Assembly: GCA_963736445.1 (NCBI GenBank) | Contig: CAVTOY010000004.1 | Coordinates: 1 to 64,000 of the forward strand | Source: Thiosocius sp963736445 | Lineage (GTDB): Bacteria; Pseudomonadota; Gammaproteobacteria; Chromatiales; Chromatiaceae | Direction of reading: 5' to 3' | Length of the DNA: 64,000 nucleotides | Shown: in pieces, positions 38,780-46,622 of the stretch | How the letters are laid out: each line of letters starts with the position of its first letter | Position numbering within the stretch: position 1 is the first letter of the stretch | Position numbers and translations under genes: made by a program | The notes under the pieces: model-generated | What the model was told of the DNA's origin: nothing | Databases searched by the model: none | Seen by the model: only the letters and a program-made list of their open reading frames with translations

Positions 38780-40372
38780 ATGAGCCAGCCTTCGACCACC
38801 ACCGCCAAGACGCTGCCCTGGGCGGCGACCGCGAGCACGCCCTGGGTCTTGACCCTTGTCGCGCTCGGCACATTCGTCGTTGCGCTGCTCCTTGCCTATT
38901 CGACGACCGTCTCCGCGACCTTTCGCGTCTGGATAAACAGTGAGACGCATCAGTTCGCGCTACTGGTGCTGCCGATGTCGCTGTTTCTGATCTGGGAGCG
39001 GCGCGCCAGTTTGCGTGCATTGACGCCCTCGCCCAGCGCAGCCGCCGTGCTGCTTATGTTGCCGCTGGGCCTGCTCTGGGTGGTCGCGGAGGCGGTGGAT
39101 GTCGCACAGGGCGCGCAGCTGGCGGTGCTGGGCATGCTGCAGGTGGCCCTGCTGAGTCTGCTGGGCTGGCAGGTGTATCGGGCGCTGCTGTTCCCGCTGC
39201 TGTTTCTCTGGCTGCTGGTGCCGTTCGGGGATTCACTGATCCCCTATCTGATGGAGCTGACCACCTGGGTCACGGCCGGTGGCCTGGCGCTGTTCGGATT
39301 GGATGTGACCACGGACGGCAATATCCTGATCTCAGAGGCCGGTCGCGTGGGGATCGTCGCGGAGTGCTCGGCACTGGATTTCCTGATCGGCAACCTGGTG
39401 CTGTCGCTGTTCTACGCCAACCTCGTCTATACCGGAACCGGCAAGCGCATCGCCTATGTCGCGCTCGGGCTGCTGGCGGCGATCGTGGCGAACAATGTGC
39501 GCACCACCAGCGTGATCCTTATCACCTATTGGTCTGACGGGGCATGGGACCTCCTGGCTGACCATCGACTCTTCGGCTGGTTGGTCTTTCTGGTGTTCGT
39601 CGTGGCGCAGATGTCGATCGGCGCGCGGTTCAAAGACCCGCACCCTCGGGCGCGGCCGGCGCCATCGGCGCCGCGCATTGGCGCGTCTTATGGCCCGCAA
39701 CGCGCCTACATCTACCTGGTGGCGCTCGCCCTCATCGCCTCGATGGTGTTGCCACCCACGCTGCTGTCCGCCCGCTCGGAAGCGACGAGGAAGGCGCTGG
39801 AGGCTCCGGCGTGGCTGCAGCCCGCGGCACAGACCCATGACGCCTGGCATCCGGTATTCGTCGGTGCCCAGGCCGAGTTCCTGGCTAATCACCCGGTCGA
39901 CGACCGAATCGTCGATCTCTACCTGGCCTACTACTGGCATCAGGATGCCGACGCGGAGCTCGTCGGCTGGCCCAATGCGGTCTACGACGGCGAGCTCTGG
40001 CATCCGCTGGAGCAGCAGTCTCGAGCGGTGATGCTCGAAGGGCAGGAGTTTAGCGTTGCCGAGACCCGGCTGCGCGGTCCACAACGCGCCCGCAGACTCA
40101 CCTGGCACTGGTATTGGGTGGATGGAACATTCACCGCCAGTCCGCTGGTCGCCAAACTGCTGCAGGCAAAGGCCACGCTGTTCGGCGACGATACCAGAGC
40201 CGCGGTTGTCGTGGTCTCCACCCCCGAGCAGTCCGATCCTGAGAGAGCCCGTCAGGCGATGCAGCATTTTGTTGAACAGGCATCATTCTTGAACGCGCTT
40301 CTGACCAGTGGCGGAAGAGCGCCGCGTGAATCGGCTGACGTACCAAGCGGGGTCTTACGAAGCGGGGTCTGA
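38780..40372 (+). CDS. Exosortase with C-terminal EpsI-like region
   Basis: This 530-residue membrane transpeptidase-like protein is expected to cleave and anchor CTERM-tagged proteins. About eight N-terminal hydrophobic segments contain the catalytic triad pattern: Cys196 in GIVAECSALDFL, Arg241 in ANNVRTTSV, His262 in DHRLFGW. The C-terminal ~220 residues after one more helix resemble the EpsI/DUF3485 domain (YLAYYWHQDADAELVGWPN), which is fused to some exosortases. The last ~12 residues and the stop codon derive from a GGGGTCTGACCCC repeat. Candidate substrates in the window are at 35056, 36975-37537 and 41350. Confidence 0.92.
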   Translation: MSQPSTTTAKTLPWAATASTPWVLTLVALGTFVVALLLAYSTTVSATFRVWINSETHQFALLVLPMSLFLIWERRASLRALTPSPSAAAVLLMLPLGLLWVVAEAVDVAQGAQLAVLGMLQVALLSLLGWQVYRALLFPLLFLWLLVPFGDSLIPYLMELTTWVTAGGLALFGLDVTTDGNILISEAGRVGIVAECSALDFLIGNLVLSLFYANLVYTGTGKRIAYVALGLLAAIVANNVRTTSVILITYWSDGAWDLLADHRLFGWLVFLVFVVAQMSIGARFKDPHPRARPAPSAPRIGASYGPQRAYIYLVALALIASMVLPPTLLSARSEATRKALEAPAWLQPAAQTHDAWHPVFVGAQAEFLANHPVDDRIVDLYLAYYWHQDADAELVGWPNAVYDGELWHPLEQQSRAVMLEGQEFSVAETRLRGPQRARRLTWHWYWVDGTFTASPLVAKLLQAKATLFGDDTRAAVVVVSTPEQSDPERARQAMQHFVEQASFLNALLTSGGRAPRESADVPSGVLRSGV

Positions 40373-40381
40373 CCCCGATTT
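40361..40381. repeat. GGGGTCTGACCCC palindromic repeat (family B)
   Basis: AGCGGGGTCTGACCCCGATT. The TGA inside the palindrome is the exosortase stop codon. A second half-copy (AGCGGGGTCTTACG) lies just upstream at 40346-40360. Confidence 0.65.
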
Positions 40382-40434
40382 ACCATTGCACCCTACGCAG
40401 CCGGGTTCCGTGTCGACGGGGCTATACTGCGCCG

Positions 40435-40833
40435 ATGGATCGAGACACCATCGTCGAAACGCTTCGCGCCAGCTTCGCTGCGGCCGATCCCTCCGTCGTC
40501 TGCGCCTACCTTTTCGGCAGCGTCGCGCGCGGCGAGCAGGGCCGCAGCAGTGATGTCGATGTGGCCGTGCTGTTCGATCCTCCGCCGCCAGCGACCCTGC
40601 TCGGCCCGGTTTCGCATCTGAAGGGCGAACTGGAGGATGCGTTGTCCAGGGAAATCGATGTGGTGGTCCTCAACTACGCCGCGCCGGATCTAATCCACCG
40701 GGTGCTGCGCGATGGCGTCCTGGTCTGCGACCGTGACCCGAGCAAGCGCGTGCAGTTCGAGGTGAAGGCACGCAACGAATATTTCGATCTGAAGCCCTAT
40801 CTCGAAGAATATCGGAAAGGTGGCGCGCGTTGA
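40435..40833 (+). CDS. mntA: MntA-type nucleotidyltransferase antitoxin
   Basis: This 132-residue minimal nucleotidyltransferase has YLFGSVARGEQGRSSDVDVAV, the GS...DxD active-site signature. In MntA/HepT modules such enzymes AMPylate the HepT toxin to neutralise it. The coding region overlaps hepT at TTGA (40830-40833), typical of coupled toxin-antitoxin pairs. Confidence 0.9.
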   Translation: MDRDTIVETLRASFAAADPSVVCAYLFGSVARGEQGRSSDVDVAVLFDPPPPATLLGPVSHLKGELEDALSREIDVVVLNYAAPDLIHRVLRDGVLVCDRDPSKRVQFEVKARNEYFDLKPYLEEYRKGGAR

Positions 40834-41246
40834 TCGACGCGGCGCTCATCGAGAAGAAGCTGGCCTTCATCGAGACCTGCGTGCGCGAGTTGAGGGAACT
40901 CGTTCACATGGACCGATTGGACAGCGACATCCGCGAACAGAGGTTCGCGCAACATACCCTGCAGATAGCCCTGCAGGCCGCCTTGGACGCGAGTTCGCAG
41001 ATCGTCTCCGCGCGGCGACTCGGAGAACCCGAAACCAATCGCGAACTGTTCAGCCTGCTGGCTGGCGACGGCTGGGTTTCGTCCGACCTGCTGCCGGTCC
41101 TCCAGGCGATGGCCGGGCTGCGCAATATTCTTGTGCATGGCTATCAGCAGGTCGACAACGGCATTGTGCGCGACCTCGTTGAGAACCGTCTGCAGGATCT
41201 GCTGCGCTTCGTGGCGGAGGTTCGCAAGCGACTTGCAACAGCCTAA
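40830..41246 (+). CDS. hepT: HepT-type HEPN ribonuclease toxin
   Basis: This 138-residue all-helical HEPN protein has the catalytic R(x)4-6H motif as RNILVHGY (Arg, His, and the Tyr that MntA modifies). It starts at TTG 40830, overlapping the mntA stop. The family cuts RNA (in studied cases tRNA or mRNA) when released. The pair is complete and appears intact. Confidence 0.9.
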   Translation: MIDAALIEKKLAFIETCVRELRELVHMDRLDSDIREQRFAQHTLQIALQAALDASSQIVSARRLGEPETNRELFSLLAGDGWVSSDLLPVLQAMAGLRNILVHGYQQVDNGIVRDLVENRLQDLLRFVAEVRKRLATA

Positions 41247-41280
41247 CCACACGCGCTGAAGTAGCGATTGCACATCATGG

Positions 41281-41320
41281 AGTTAATCGGGGTCTGTCCC
41301 CGATTTTCTGTCCCCGATTT
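41281..41320. repeat. Family B repeat, variant with duplicated CCCCGATT
   Basis: AGTTAATCGGGGTCTGTCCC is followed by CGATTTTCTG and TCCCCGATTT. Same left part as 36591. It lies between hepT and the PEP-CTERM gene. Confidence 0.5.
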
Positions 41321-41349
41321 GCCCGCTGCTCCTTGCCCTGGGTAGTCGC

Positions 41350-41916
41350 CTAGCGTCTACCAGATCTTCGCCGCGTCACCCCACCCAAGCCGGCGATGCC
41401 GACGGCGAGCAGCGCGAGCACGCCGGGTTCGGGAACGGCAGCCTCGCGATACGCCCCGGCATCCACGTCACGGTTGTACTCGTTTTCCGAGAACGACACG
41501 GGTCCGGTTTGCCCAGTCGCGAAGTCAGTCACGTCACTGTCGAGCGTGTCGTCACCACCTATGTTTGCCATTGTGAACACGTAATCCACTGGGAGGTCGA
41601 ACTCGACGATCAGATCCACGTTCGCAAGACCGGCGTCGAAATTGAATCCAAACCAGTATTCACCGAGCGCATCTGTGACGGTGCTCTCGATAAAGCTCAG
41701 CCCGTCCTGTCTATATAAGTTAACGGTGACCCCGGGGATACCGGGTTCTGCCGCATCTTGAACGCCATTCCTATTCAAATCGTCCCAGACGAAATCGCCG
41801 ATGCCTTCCGCCCCATCGATAACCACTGCATTGCTGGCACCAGCGGCCAGCGCCAAACCGGCGGCCGCGGCCACACGGGCGGTGCGTCGGTACCAAGAGT
41901 TGCGCTTGCGTGCCAT
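41350..41916 (-). CDS. SdrD-B-like domain protein with PEP-CTERM tag
   Basis: From the ATG at 41916 (GGAGTG upstream) the protein has 188 residues. Signal peptide residues ~1-29 (AAGASNAVV). IGDFVWDDLNRNGVQDAAEP and GIPGVTVNLYRQDG form the SdrD B-like / Cna-B type repeat found in adhesins. The C-terminus VPEPGVLALLAVGIAGLGG-VTRRR is a PEP-CTERM signal for exosortase processing. The longer frame upstream is not supported. Likely a surface-exposed structural or adhesive protein. Confidence 0.9.
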   Translation of the reverse strand: MARKRNSWYRRTARVAAAAGLALAAGASNAVVIDGAEGIGDFVWDDLNRNGVQDAAEPGIPGVTVNLYRQDGLSFIESTVTDALGEYWFGFNFDAGLANVDLIVEFDLPVDYVFTMANIGGDDTLDSDVTDFATGQTGPVSFSENEYNRDVDAGAYREAAVPEPGVLALLAVGIAGLGGVTRRRSGRR

Positions 41917-42193
41917 GGGGTCACTCCAAAATATCAAGTCACGTATTCTCAACGCAGTCTGCAAATTCTGCGCCCGCTGGAATAAGATATTGTATTTACG
42001 GGTTTTTTCTCAGCACTGAAACATCGCCGGAGCCATTTTTGTAAAAAAAGCTGACAGCATCGCGCAGGGGCTGCGAAAGCTCAGTGATCATCCGACCATC
42101 GCGTTGACACCAAGGGGGGCCCCACTTACCTTAAGTTCATCGCCCCAAATCACGTCGACCCCGGTCGCAACGAAACACCGCTGAAAGGAACAC

Positions 42194-43615
42194 ATGGCAC
42201 AGGAGCCCCGCGGTCTGCTCGATCTTGCGCCAATGTTTGCGAGCATGCCCTCACCGGGACAGGTCCCCCCTGCTCCGCTCGCCACCCGAGATTCCTTGAA
42301 GGCCCTGCTGCGACAACTGGATGAGAGTCAGTGGTGGCCGGCAGAGCGACTGCGTCAGGCCCAGTTCGAGCAATTGCAGGTATTGCTCAGGCATGCGCTG
42401 AAACAGGTACCCTTCTACCGCAACCAGTGGCGCCGGGCGGGGCTCAAGGCCACACAGATCGACAGCCCCGAGCAGTGGCGACGCGTCCCTATCCTCGAGC
42501 GCGCGATGGTCCAGAAACTTGCCGGGGCACTCCAGGCAAAGAAACCCCCCGCCGGACACCGACAGCCGGCCCAGGCGCGAACCTCCGGCTCCACAGGCAC
42601 ACCGATATCAGTACTCACGACCGAGACCACGCGCCTGCTCTGGGCAGCGTTTTCACTGCGTGATCACGCCTGGCACGCACGTGACTTCTCCGGCGTGCTG
42701 GCCTCCATACGCATCTTCGGCGACAAGGTGAATGCCGCTGCGCCGCATGGCGTGCGCATACCCGACTGGGGCCCGCCCGTGAGCCTGTTGCATGCCTCCG
42801 GCCCCGGCTGGGGGCTCGACATCCATACCGACCCGCATCGCCAGCTCGCGTGGTTGCTCGAGGTCGAGCCGGACTATCTGCTCACCTTCCCGACCAATGC
42901 CGCGGCGCTGGCGCGGCTGTGTCTCGAAGGACACGAAAAACCCGGTAATCTGCGCGAGCTGCGGCTGGTCTCCGAGGCCGTCGATATGGAACTGCGCACC
43001 CTGCTGCAACAGGCCTTCGATGTGCCGGTGGTGGATGCCTACTCCGCCCAGGAGGCCGGCAGTCTCGCACTGCAGTGCCCCGACCATCCGCATTATCACG
43101 TCCAATCAGAGAATGTATTGCTGGAGGTGGTCGATGCGCATGGCCAGCCCTGTGCGCCGGGTGGGACCGGGCGGGTGCTGATCACGACACTGCACAACTT
43201 CGCGATGCCATTGATTCGTTACGAGATCGGCGACTATGCCGAGGTGGGTCCGCCATGCCCCTGCGGCCGCGGCCTGCCCGTGCTTACCCGGATCCTCGGG
43301 CGTGTGCGTAACATGGTGGTCCTCCCCAACGGCGAGGCGCGTTGGCCGAATCTAGCCGCGACCTTCTATCGGCAGGCCGCGCCTGTCATTCAGCACCAGG
43401 TGGTGCAGCACGACCTGGAAAACCTCGAGGCCCGCCTGGTGGTCGAACGCGCGCTGAGCCACGACGAGGAAGCGGCACTGCGCGGTATGATCGTGAAGCG
43501 CATCGGTCACCCGTTCTCGGTACGCTTCAGTTACCCCGAGCGCATCGAGCGCAGCCGCTCGGGCAAGTACGAAGAGTTTGTCTCCCATGTGACGCAGGAC
43601 CGCGCGCCTGCCTGA
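42194..43615 (+). CDS. PaaK-like adenylate-forming enzyme (phenylacetate-CoA ligase superfamily)
   Basis: This 473-residue cytoplasmic AMP-binding enzyme has the P-loop ARTSGSTGTPISV, YSAQEAGSLALQCP and the hinge region LIRYEIGDYAEVGPPCPCGRGLPVL, as in PaaK/CapK-like proteins. These enzymes activate carboxylates, and CapK-like ones are often encoded in polysaccharide loci. It is followed 30 bases later by a phosphodiesterase-like gene and a convergent glycosyltransferase, which points to surface polymer modification. Substrate unknown. Confidence 0.88.
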   Translation: MAQEPRGLLDLAPMFASMPSPGQVPPAPLATRDSLKALLRQLDESQWWPAERLRQAQFEQLQVLLRHALKQVPFYRNQWRRAGLKATQIDSPEQWRRVPILERAMVQKLAGALQAKKPPAGHRQPAQARTSGSTGTPISVLTTETTRLLWAAFSLRDHAWHARDFSGVLASIRIFGDKVNAAAPHGVRIPDWGPPVSLLHASGPGWGLDIHTDPHRQLAWLLEVEPDYLLTFPTNAAALARLCLEGHEKPGNLRELRLVSEAVDMELRTLLQQAFDVPVVDAYSAQEAGSLALQCPDHPHYHVQSENVLLEVVDAHGQPCAPGGTGRVLITTLHNFAMPLIRYEIGDYAEVGPPCPCGRGLPVLTRILGRVRNMVVLPNGEARWPNLAATFYRQAAPVIQHQVVQHDLENLEARLVVERALSHDEEAALRGMIVKRIGHPFSVRFSYPERIERSRSGKYEEFVSHVTQDRAPA

Positions 43616-43645
43616 CCAGCCAACCTAGCCCAGGCGACCAAGCCC

Positions 43646-45241
43646 ATGACACGTCCCGTTATCGCCATCGGCCTCGATGCCACCGACCCCAAACTGCTGG
43701 AACCCTGGATGGATCAGGGCCTGCTTCCCAACCTGGCACGCCTGCGCGAACAGGGGGCCTATGGCTGGGTCGACAATGTGCGCTACTACCGCACCGAGAC
43801 CTCGTGGATCACCTTTCTGACCGGCGCGTTGCCGGCCCAGACCGGGGAGTGGGGACACGTGCACTACGACCCGGGCCGATACGTGGCCGAGGAGCACAGC
43901 GCCTATGGCTTTATCAAGTACCCGCCGTTCTATGCGCTCCTGCCGGACCGCCGGGTGGCGGCGTTCGATCCACCCCTGGCCCGACCGGTCGACGGTGTGA
44001 ATGGGGTTCAGGTGATGGGCTGGGGGACGGAGGCGAATCAATGCCTGCGCCTATCCCGGCCCGGGCACCTGATGGACGAACTGATCGCGCGGCACGGTCC
44101 GCACCCGATGTTTGCGGCCTCGCAACCGCAACCCGGCGCTAGCGACGAGCGGGTCTACTCCTACCGTATCCCCAGCGGCTATGACCTGCCCGCGCTCGAG
44201 GCCCTGCGCGATCGTCTGGTGGACGGTGCCGGGCGACGTGCGCAACTGATGCTGGATCTGCTCGGCAGGGAAAACTGGGACCTGTTCCTGGGTGTATTCT
44301 CCGAGACCCATACCGCCAGTCATCTGCTCTGGCATACCAGCCAGGACCATCCCCTGCACGGCCCGTTGATGATGTTCAGCAACGGGGATCCGCTGCTGGA
44401 CGTCTTCCAGGCGGTCGATGCGGGTCTGGGTGAGATCCTGCAGGCCGCCCCCGAAGACGCCGATGTGCTGCTGTTTTCCATCTACGGGATTGCGGCCAAT
44501 GTGCTCGATCTGCCCAGCATGGCGTTTCTGCCGGAACTCCTGTATCGCTGGAGCTTCCCCGGGCAACAGGCGCTGGGTGGTGCCGAAGGCGAGGCGGCGC
44601 GGCTCGATTATCCCGGCCACTGGAAGGACGAGGTCTGGAAGCTGCGCACCCCGACGGGCGCGGCTTGTCTCGAATCCCCTGCCGCGCAGCAGCGCCGTGG
44701 CGATCCGATGCACTGGCAGCCCGGCAACTGGTATCGGCCCCTCTGGCCGACCATGAAGGCGTTTGCGTTGCCGACCTACTCGGAAGGCCTGATCCGCATC
44801 AATCTGCGCGGACGCGAGCGCGATGGCCTTATCGCACCGGAGCACTACCACAGCACCTGCGATGAGCTCTGCGACTATCTGTACGCGGTCAAGGACGGGC
44901 GCACGGGTAGGCCCATGGTGCGCGAGATCGTGCGCACGACCACAGATCCCATGGACGATACCGCGCTGGGGCCACCTGCGGACCTGATCGTGCTGTGGCA
45001 GGAAGACTCACCCACCGACAGCGTCGACAGCCCGCTTTGCGGACGCATCGGGCCACTGCCCTATTTCCGCAGCGGCGGCCATTGCTCGCGCGGATTTGTC
45101 GCCGCGCGTGGGCCCGGTATCGACGCGGGGTCACGGCTGGAATCGGTGCAGGCCACGGACCTGACCGCGACGCTGCTGGACCTCATGGGTCGGGAGATAC
45201 CCGAGTACATCGACGGCCGATCCGTGTTGCGCGGCCGATGA
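43646..45241 (+). CDS. Alkaline phosphatase-like phosphodiesterase/nucleotide pyrophosphatase
   Basis: This 531-residue protein starts VIAIGLDATDPKLLEPWM (metal-binding Asp), has the probable nucleophile region TETSWITFLTGALPAQTG, and ends with GGHCSRGFVAARGPGI (metal-binding His) and TDLTATLLDLMG as in type I phosphodiesterases and sulfatase-like enzymes. There is no clear signal peptide, so it may be cytoplasmic. Co-directional with and 30 bases after the PaaK-like gene, so probably co-transcribed. Confidence 0.85.
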   Translation: MTRPVIAIGLDATDPKLLEPWMDQGLLPNLARLREQGAYGWVDNVRYYRTETSWITFLTGALPAQTGEWGHVHYDPGRYVAEEHSAYGFIKYPPFYALLPDRRVAAFDPPLARPVDGVNGVQVMGWGTEANQCLRLSRPGHLMDELIARHGPHPMFAASQPQPGASDERVYSYRIPSGYDLPALEALRDRLVDGAGRRAQLMLDLLGRENWDLFLGVFSETHTASHLLWHTSQDHPLHGPLMMFSNGDPLLDVFQAVDAGLGEILQAAPEDADVLLFSIYGIAANVLDLPSMAFLPELLYRWSFPGQQALGGAEGEAARLDYPGHWKDEVWKLRTPTGAACLESPAAQQRRGDPMHWQPGNWYRPLWPTMKAFALPTYSEGLIRINLRGRERDGLIAPEHYHSTCDELCDYLYAVKDGRTGRPMVREIVRTTTDPMDDTALGPPADLIVLWQEDSPTDSVDSPLCGRIGPLPYFRSGGHCSRGFVAARGPGIDAGSRLESVQATDLTATLLDLMGREIPEYIDGRSVLRGR

Positions 45242-45257
45242 GACCGGACTGCGCGCA

Positions 45258-46181
45258 TCAGCAGGCAAAACGGTACGCGCGAATCCGATCCCATCTGCCC
45301 TGGCAATAATGCCCCCAGGCCTCGTCCAACCAAGGCCCCATCCGAAAATTGATCCGCACCTCGAAGTCGTTCGCCACCTGCCGGTGGAAAGCACGGGCGC
45401 GGGACAATATTGTCTTCACCCCAGTCTCGTCACCTTGTCGCGCCTGGATCTCGGTCAGTACCATGGCGCTGTTGAGACACTCGACCGGATAGTCTGTCGA
45501 ACAGGCCTCGGCCGCTACCGATAGCAGCACCGCCGCCCGTTCGAGGTCGCCCTCGCGGAATTCCGTATACCCAAGAAACCAGTGATAGCGGAAACAATCG
45601 GGCTGCTGCCGTATCGCGCACAGCAGACGTTGCCGGTAGCGTGCAACCTTGGTGGCGCCTTGGTTGGGGTCGGGACAATGGGCGACCTTGAGATCGTCCA
45701 GCCAGTAGGCCTGCAACCCGCGGGCACGGATATCCAGCTGTGCCACGTCGTGCACCAATCCGATCGGCCGCAGTCCGCGACGATACACAAACAGCTTGTA
45801 GTCTTCGAAGGCCGGCTCGCCCCCGGTATGATTTATCCAGTGGCCGAAGTAGCCTGCAGCGCGGTCGTCATCGGCCATCGCGCGTATCTGCAGGAGGCCT
45901 TCGCGGTCGATGCGCTCGTCGGCATCCAGTAGACATACCCATGGCGTGGATAGCCTGTCCAGCGCCGCATATCGTGCGTCGCACAGACAATGGCAGCGCT
46001 CTGGTTGCAGATCGTGATGCAATACACGGATCCCGAAGCGGGATTGCAGCAGTTCCAGTGTGCCGTCGCGGGACCCGGTGTCGGTGATCGCAACCTGATC
46101 GAAAAGATCCAGCACCGGATCAAGGCAGTCGCTAAGCTGGTGCGCCTCGTCCTTCACGACCATGCACAAGCCGATATCCAT
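45258..46181 (-). CDS. Family 2 glycosyltransferase with C-terminal helical repeats
   Basis: This 307-residue protein begins MDIGLCMVVKDEAHQLSDCL, has the donor-binding DTGSRDGT, and LLDADERI with the DxD metal site, as in GT2 (WaaE-like) enzymes. The C-terminal ~110 residues (RYHWFLGYTEFREGDLERA...) look like TPR helices. ATG 46181 is preferred over the adjacent GTG. It is convergent with the phosphodiesterase-like gene (17 bases apart). Confidence 0.88.
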   Translation of the reverse strand: MDIGLCMVVKDEAHQLSDCLDPVLDLFDQVAITDTGSRDGTLELLQSRFGIRVLHHDLQPERCHCLCDARYAALDRLSTPWVCLLDADERIDREGLLQIRAMADDDRAAGYFGHWINHTGGEPAFEDYKLFVYRRGLRPIGLVHDVAQLDIRARGLQAYWLDDLKVAHCPDPNQGATKVARYRQRLLCAIRQQPDCFRYHWFLGYTEFREGDLERAAVLLSVAAEACSTDYPVECLNSAMVLTEIQARQGDETGVKTILSRARAFHRQVANDFEVRINFRMGPWLDEAWGHYCQGRWDRIRAYRFAC

Positions 46182-46622
46182 CACCTCGCTGCCCCCTCAG
46201 CATCAGACTCAGGCAAACATGCCGCTCATTTGGCGTATTGCACATCGCCGAATCAGCGCGAAAGGGGTCAGACCCCTCACACCGCTCACGAACAACGATA
46301 CCAGATTCGACCGCGACGGCAGCTGCAGGTCTAGTGCGCACCGGGGTCAGGCCCGAATGGCACTTCGTTAGCGCAACCGTGAGGAGTCTGGGGGCGCTCC
46401 GGGGGGTTCGAGCCGAGGGCGTCTGCAGCAAGGATGCTGCAGTCGAGCCTCCAGGGAAGGATTCACGGCGTCCCTCGGATCGAATACGCCGGGGCGCAAG
46501 TCCTTATCCAAGTACCATTCGGGTCAGGCCCCTTCATGCACGGGCGAGACTCCTTCAAGGGCGGCGGAGTAAGCTCGTGTTTATCGGGGTCTGACGCACT
46601 CGGGGAGGTGCCCTGATCCATC
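46182..46622. other. Repeat-filled intergenic stretch
   Basis: About 440 bases upstream of tldD and of the divergent glycosyltransferase. They hold family B repeats (46264-46277, 46583-46595, degenerate ones near 46345 and 46510) and the family C block 46381-46502. No coding sequence is supported. GGGAGGTG 13 bases before the tldD ATG is its ribosome site. Confidence 0.65.
46381..46502. repeat. Family C repeat block, copy 1
   Basis: About 120 bases nearly identical to 63008-63129. It contains GGTTCGAGCCGAGGG and its inverted partner CCCTCGGATCGAA, plus CTGCAGCAAGGATGCTGCAG, which is itself an inverted repeat. Non-coding, strongly structured. Confidence 0.75.
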
